A stretch of DNA of 64,000 nucleotides from Bradyrhizobium aeschynomenes (GTDB lineage: Bacteria > Pseudomonadota > Alphaproteobacteria > Rhizobiales > Xanthobacteraceae). Shown here piece after piece: positions 60,560 through 64,000 of the stretch; position 1 is the stretch's first letter; every line of letters starts with the position of its first letter. Where the stretch lies: contig NZ_JABFDM010000009.1 in NCBI RefSeq assembly GCF_013178945.1, positions 186,001-250,000 of the forward strand, in the 5' to 3' direction. The translations under genes and the position numbers were made by a program. Under the pieces are notes generated by a model that made no database searches, was not told the DNA's origin, and saw nothing but the letters and a program-made list of their open reading frames with translations.

Positions 60560-61753
60560 TTAGGCCTTCAGCACTTCCACGCCCGGGAGCGGCTTGCCTT
60601 CCATCCATTCCAAGAAGGCGCCACCGGCGGTGGAGACGTAGCTGAAGTCGCCGGCCACGCCGGCCTGATTCAGCGCCGCCACCGTATCGCCGCCACCGGC
60701 CACCGAGATCAGCTTCTTGGCCTTGGTGCGCTCCGCCGCATGCTTGGCCGCGACCATGGTGCCGCGGTCGAACGGGGTCAGTTCGAACGCGCCGAGCGGG
60801 CCGTTCCAGACCAGGGTCGCGGCGTCGTCGATCGCGGAATGGATACGCGCGGTCGATTGCGGGCCGACGTCGAGGATCATGCTGTCCGGCGGGATCGCGT
60901 CGAGGCCGTAGGCGAAGGACGGCGAGTTGGCCGCGAAGTGGAACGACACGGTGGCGTCCACCGGCAGGATGATCGCGCAGTTCGAGGACTCCGCCTTCTC
61001 CATGATCCTGAGCGCGGTGGCCGCCAGATCCTTCTCGGCCAGCGACTTGCCGATCTGCACGCCCTGCGCATGCAGGAAGGTGTTGGCCATGCCGCCGCCG
61101 ATCACCAGCGCGTCGACCTTGGTGACGAGGTTTTCCAACAGGTCGATCTTGGTCGAGACCTTGGCGCCGCCGACGATCGCGATGACCGGCTTGGCCGGGC
61201 GGCCCAGCGCCTTGTCGAGCGCGTCGAGCTCGGCCTGCATGGTGCGGCCGGCATAGGCCGGCAGCTTGTGGCCGAGGCCCTCGGTCGAGGCATGGGCGCG
61301 GTGGGCGGCGGAGAACGCGTCGTTGACCCAGATGTCGCCGAGCTTTGCGAGCTCGCCCACGAACGCCGGATCGTTCTTCTCTTCCTCCTTGTGGAAGCGG
61401 GTGTTCTCCAGGCACAGCACGTCGCCGTCCTTCATCGCGGCGATGGCGGTGGCGGCCGGCTCGCCGATGCAGTCATCGGCGAAGGCGACCGGGCGCTTGA
61501 TCACTTGCGACAGCGCGGCCGCGACCGGCTTCAGCGAATCCTTGGCGTCGCGGCCCTTGGGCCGGCCGAAATGGGCGAGCAGGATCACCTTGCCGCCCTT
61601 GGTCGCGATCTCATTGATCGTGGGCGCGACGCGCTCGAGGCGCGTGGCATCGCTGACGTGGCCATTCTCCATGGGCACGTTGAGGTCGACGCGCAGCAGC
61701 ACGCGCTGGCCTTTGACGTCGACGTCGTCGAGGGTTCGGAAGTTTCCTGCCAT
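60560..61753 (-). CDS. pgk: Phosphoglycerate kinase
   Basis: Transfers phosphate between 1,3-bisphosphoglycerate and ADP, cytosolic. The 397-residue protein has the normal length and motifs: RVLLRVDLNVPMENG near the N-terminus, LLAHFGRPKG (substrate Arg), the hinge region and VWNGPLGAFE, and the nucleotide-binding GGGDTVAALNQAGV near the C-terminus. It is between gap and fba on the minus strand, with a 55-residue membrane protein gene upstream and a coiled-coil gene downstream. Confidence 0.97.
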   Translation of the reverse strand: MAGNFRTLDDVDVKGQRVLLRVDLNVPMENGHVSDATRLERVAPTINEIATKGGKVILLAHFGRPKGRDAKDSLKPVAAALSQVIKRPVAFADDCIGEPAATAIAAMKDGDVLCLENTRFHKEEEKNDPAFVGELAKLGDIWVNDAFSAAHRAHASTEGLGHKLPAYAGRTMQAELDALDKALGRPAKPVIAIVGGAKVSTKIDLLENLVTKVDALVIGGGMANTFLHAQGVQIGKSLAEKDLAATALRIMEKAESSNCAIILPVDATVSFHFAANSPSFAYGLDAIPPDSMILDVGPQSTARIHSAIDDAATLVWNGPLGAFELTPFDRGTMVAAKHAAERTKAKKLISVAGGGDTVAALNQAGVAGDFSYVSTAGGAFLEWMEGKPLPGVEVLKA

Positions 61754-61778
61754 GTTTCACCATGCGTTGTGGTGGGCG

Positions 61779-61946
61779 TTATCCGTGAGGGTCCGTCGGA
61801 GACGAGTCCGATGGCGGCGAGAAGCCACCGCTGTCCATTCCATCACGGTTCGGTGTCTTGAGCTTGCCGCCCTGGCGGAAGCCGTAGGCAATGAGGCCGA
61901 TCAGCAGAATGACGCCGGGAATTCCGATCCAGTGCGGAAGGGCCAT
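61779..61946 (-). CDS. Very small membrane protein between gap and pgk
   Basis: A 55-residue protein: one transmembrane helix (WIGIPGVILLIGLIAYGF, about 6-23), then a polar tail KLKTPNRDGMDSGGFSPPSD rich in Ser and Pro. ATG at 61946 has a good GAGGA 6 bases upstream, which decides the start over a longer in-frame extension through a repeat. It lies 25 bp before the pgk start and 68 bp after the gap stop, on the same strand, so it is probably co-transcribed. Not recognised. Confidence 0.65.
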   Translation of the reverse strand: MALPHWIGIPGVILLIGLIAYGFRQGGKLKTPNRDGMDSGGFSPPSDSSPTDPHG

Positions 61947-61962
61947 GACGTTTCCTCGAGCC

Positions 61963-62002
61963 GTCATTCCGGGTCTGGTCCTTCGGACCATCCCGGAATG
62001 AC
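61963..62002 (-). repeat. Hairpin after gap (family R6)
   Basis: A long near-perfect hairpin: 11-bp arms GTCATTCCGGG (61963-61973) and complement (61992-62002), plus an inner 6-bp pair TGGTCC/GGACCA around a TTC loop. It begins 12 bp past the gap stop and ends 16 bp before the next start codon. It lacks a U run, so it may stabilise the gap mRNA or partly terminate. Confidence 0.75.
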
Positions 62003-62014
62003 GATGGAAGGACG

Positions 62015-63022
62015 TTACAGCAGCTTGCCCATCGCGACGGCCGTGTCGGCCATGCGGTTGGAGAAGCCCCACTCGTTGTCGTACCAGGACATCACGCGCA
62101 CGAGGTTGCCGTTCATGACCTTGGTCTGGTCCATGTGGAACGTCGAGGAGTGCGGATCATGGTTGAAGTCGATCGAAACGTTCGGCGCGTTGGTGTAGCC
62201 GAGCACGCCCTTGAGCTCCTGCTCGGCGGCGCGCTTGATCGCCTCGTTGATCTCCTTCGGCTCGGTGTTGCGCTTGGCGACGATCTTGAGGTCGACAACC
62301 GAGACGTTCGGCGTCGGCACGCGGATCGCGACGCCGTCGAGCTTGCCCTTCAGCTCCGGCAGCACGAGGCCGATCGCCTTGGCGGCACCGGTCGAGGTCG
62401 GGATCATCGACATCGCCGCCGCGCGGCCGCGATAGAGATCCTTGTGCATCGTGTCGAGCGTCGGCTGGTCGCCGGTGTAGGCGTGGATCGTGGTCATGAA
62501 GCCGGTCTCGATGCCGACCGTGTCGTTCAGCACCTTGGCGACCGGCGCCAGGCAGTTGGTGGTGCAGGAGCCGTTGGAGACGACGAGGTGATCCTTGGTC
62601 AGCGTCGTGTGGTTGACGCCGTAGACGATGGTGGCGTCGGCGCCGTCGGCCGGGGCCGAGACCAGCACCCGCTTGGCGCCGGCGGTCAGATGCGCGGAGG
62701 CCTTGTCCTTGGAGGTGAAGATGCCGGTGCATTCCAGCGCGATGTCGACGCCGAGATCCTTCCACGGCAGCTTCGACGGATCGCGCTCCGCGGTGACCTT
62801 GATCTTGCCGCTGCCGATGTCGATCGTGTCGCCGTCGACCGTCACCGTGTGGGGGAAGCGGCCGTGCACGCTGTCGAAGCGCAGCAGATGGGCGTTGGTC
62901 TCGACCGGGCCGAGATCGTTGATGCCGACCACCACGATGTCCTTGCGGCCCGATTCCGCGATGGCGCGCAGAACGTTGCGGCCGATGCGGCCAAACCCGT
63001 TGATCCCGACCCGGACTGCCAT
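62015..63022 (-). CDS. gap: Glyceraldehyde-3-phosphate dehydrogenase, type I
   Basis: Oxidises glyceraldehyde 3-phosphate to 1,3-bisphosphoglycerate with NAD, or works in reverse. The 335-residue protein has the Rossmann motif GINGFGRIGRNVLRA, the catalytic Cys in SNGSCTTNCLAP (about 155) and the usual TGAAKA, NDNEWGF-like ending (WYDNEWGFSNRM). The ATG at 63022 has an AAGGAG; an in-frame start at 63211 has none. Adjacent genes are recQ (145 bp upstream, same strand) and the pgk/fba block downstream. Confidence 0.97.
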   Translation of the reverse strand: MAVRVGINGFGRIGRNVLRAIAESGRKDIVVVGINDLGPVETNAHLLRFDSVHGRFPHTVTVDGDTIDIGSGKIKVTAERDPSKLPWKDLGVDIALECTGIFTSKDKASAHLTAGAKRVLVSAPADGADATIVYGVNHTTLTKDHLVVSNGSCTTNCLAPVAKVLNDTVGIETGFMTTIHAYTGDQPTLDTMHKDLYRGRAAAMSMIPTSTGAAKAIGLVLPELKGKLDGVAIRVPTPNVSVVDLKIVAKRNTEPKEINEAIKRAAEQELKGVLGYTNAPNVSIDFNHDPHSSTFHMDQTKVMNGNLVRVMSWYDNEWGFSNRMADTAVAMGKLL

Positions 63023-63167
63023 TTTCGTCTCCTTCAATGACGTTTCTCGTCCCCGTCTGCGTCCTCCCAACAGGGGCGCCACGAGGGTTTTGGAACTAAT
63101 GCCGACCGGTTCTGCCGGACGGGAGCGGACGATAAGGGCCTTCTGGTAGACCTTTTTCGCGCAAACC

Positions 63168-64000
63168 TCAACTGTCTGGCGGCGATCCGGCTCCTGCCGA
63201 CCGCGCAGCATTGATCAGCGCCAGCAGCTCCTCGCCGTAGTGCTCGAGCTTCTTGTCGCCGATCCCGGGGATGTCGCGCAGCTGGCCGAGCGTGGTCGGA
63301 CGGGCGCTGGCGATGCCGTCGATGGTGGCGTCGTGCAGTACCACATAGGCTGGTACACCACGCTTGCGCGCGATCTCCGAGCGCCAGGCGCGCAGGCTGG
63401 CGAGCAGGGGCGCATCGGCAGCCGCGGCGGGCCGCGCCACCAGCTCGCCCCGCCGGGATTTGCCGCGGATCGCGCGGACCGAGCTTGCGGTCTCCTCGCG
63501 CAGCATGACCGGCGTCTCGCCCTTCAGCACGCCGCGGGAGCTCTCCGTCAATTTCAGCGCGCCATAGGCCTCGCTGTCCGGCACGAGATGGCCCATCGCC
63601 ACCAGCTGGCGCAGCGCCGCGCGCCACTGCTTCTCATTCAGTTCGCGGCCGATGCCGAACACTGACAATTGATCGTGTCCGAACTGCTTGACGCGCTCGG
63701 TGGCGCGCCCCACCAGGACGTCGATCAGATGCATGGCGCCGAAGCGCTGGCCGGTGCGATAGGCGCAGGACAGCAGCTTCTGCGCGATCACCTTGCCGTC
63801 GCGCAACTTCGGCGGCGACACGCAGTTGTCACAATTGCCGCAGCTCTCGCCCGCCGGGCTCTCGCCGAAATAGCTGAGCAGCAACTTGCGCCGGCAGCCT
63901 GCGGTCTCGGCGAGCGCGACCAATGAATCGAGCTTGCGGATCGACATCCGCTTGTAGGCCTCGGCGCCGGTGGATTCGTCGATCATCCGGCGCTGCTGCA
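63168..64000 (-). CDS. recQ: RecQ-type DNA helicase, C-terminal part (cut by window)
   Basis: ATP-dependent 3' to 5' helicase for recombination and repair. The frame is open to the right edge of the window (QQRRMIDES), so the N-terminal helicase domain is missing. Seen here: the RecQ zinc site CRRKLLLSYFGES...CGNCDNC (Cys cluster at about 35-65 residues into the visible part), the winged-helix RQC domain (about 70-165), and a C-terminal HRDC domain (ASLRAWRSEIARKRGVPAYVV, DIPGIGDKKLEHYGEELL). The rest of the gene lies beyond 64000. Confidence 0.95.
   Translation of the reverse strand, partial: QQRRMIDESTGAEAYKRMSIRKLDSLVALAETAGCRRKLLLSYFGESPAGESCGNCDNCVSPPKLRDGKVIAQKLLSCAYRTGQRFGAMHLIDVLVGRATERVKQFGHDQLSVFGIGRELNEKQWRAALRQLVAMGHLVPDSEAYGALKLTESSRGVLKGETPVMLREETASSVRAIRGKSRRGELVARPAAAADAPLLASLRAWRSEIARKRGVPAYVVLHDATIDGIASARPTTLGQLRDIPGIGDKKLEHYGEELLALINAARSAGAGSPPDS

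Noticed and set aside
1..64000. tRNA, rRNA, CRISPR arrays, insertion sequences, prophage genes
   Set aside because: I looked for tRNA-like cloverleaf ends, spaced direct repeats, transposase and integrase motifs and found none; the palindromic repeats are too short to encode proteins.

Overview
The window is a GC-rich (roughly 65%) chromosomal segment of an alphaproteobacterium, most likely Bradyrhizobium or a close relative. I base this on the gene set (DUF459 SGNH protein, RcdA/DUF1465, DUF1192, CsbD protein, Cys-free L31, EcfG-like promoter), the very high GC at third codon positions, and several families of short intergenic palindromes typical of Bradyrhizobium genomes. It looks like core chromosome. 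I see no insertion sequence, phage, integrase, CRISPR array, tRNA or rRNA. All genes appear intact except the two cut by the window ends (cysH at the left, recQ at the right).

Layout. 1-4657: assimilatory sulfate module (APS reductase end, sulfate-binding protein, CysT, CysW, CysA). 5041-8748: CAP lipoprotein, patatin-like lipase coupled to 3-hydroxybutyrate dehydrogenase, SemiSWEET sugar transporter, KptA RNA 2'-phosphotransferase. 8789-12727: envelope genes (L,D-transpeptidase, flippase, DsbD-alpha-like protein) and YqgE. 12911-17239: TfdA-like dioxygenase, two short-chain dehydrogenases, a PQQ-type aldose dehydrogenase, and a CsbD stress protein with its own EcfG-like promoter. 17370-23388: DUF459 protein, MltB-type lytic transglycosylase, GalU, and a membrane diguanylate cyclase. 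23911-31661: a dipeptide/oligopeptide ABC transporter operon headed by two tandem Tat-exported binding proteins. 31680-39605: chemoreceptor with a C-terminal PilZ domain, feruloyl-CoA synthase with a divergent MarR regulator, and a large EAL protein with a degenerate GGDEF. 39768-42565: quinone oxidoreductase, DUF1192, a candidate small RNA, RcdA, ribosomal protein L31. 42801-54677: ABC exporter, GNAT, an orphan MotA/MotB-like channel pair, a DUF1295 + methyltransferase lipid pair, and an RND efflux pump. 55831-64000 (all minus strand): RecQ, Gap, Pgk, Fba with small genes between them, a divergent ThiE-like protein, a Sel1-repeat protein and an inositol monophosphatase-type enzyme.

Themes. 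Three proteins belong to cyclic-di-GMP signalling: the GGDEF enzyme with an I-site, the EAL protein, and the PilZ chemoreceptor. Several neighbouring genes build or remodel the envelope. The glycolysis/gluconeogenesis block runs on the minus strand with conserved-looking small proteins between the enzymes.

I found no convincing novel defence or mobile system. The most interesting unexplained items are the terminator-ended candidate small RNA with anti-Shine-Dalgarno motifs (41120-41250), the stator-like pair without known partners (45652-48016), the DUF1295/coclaurine-methyltransferase-like lipid pair (48187-50040), the divergent ThiE paralog (57860-58537), and the repeat families. Function calls come from reading motifs; no database search was possible.
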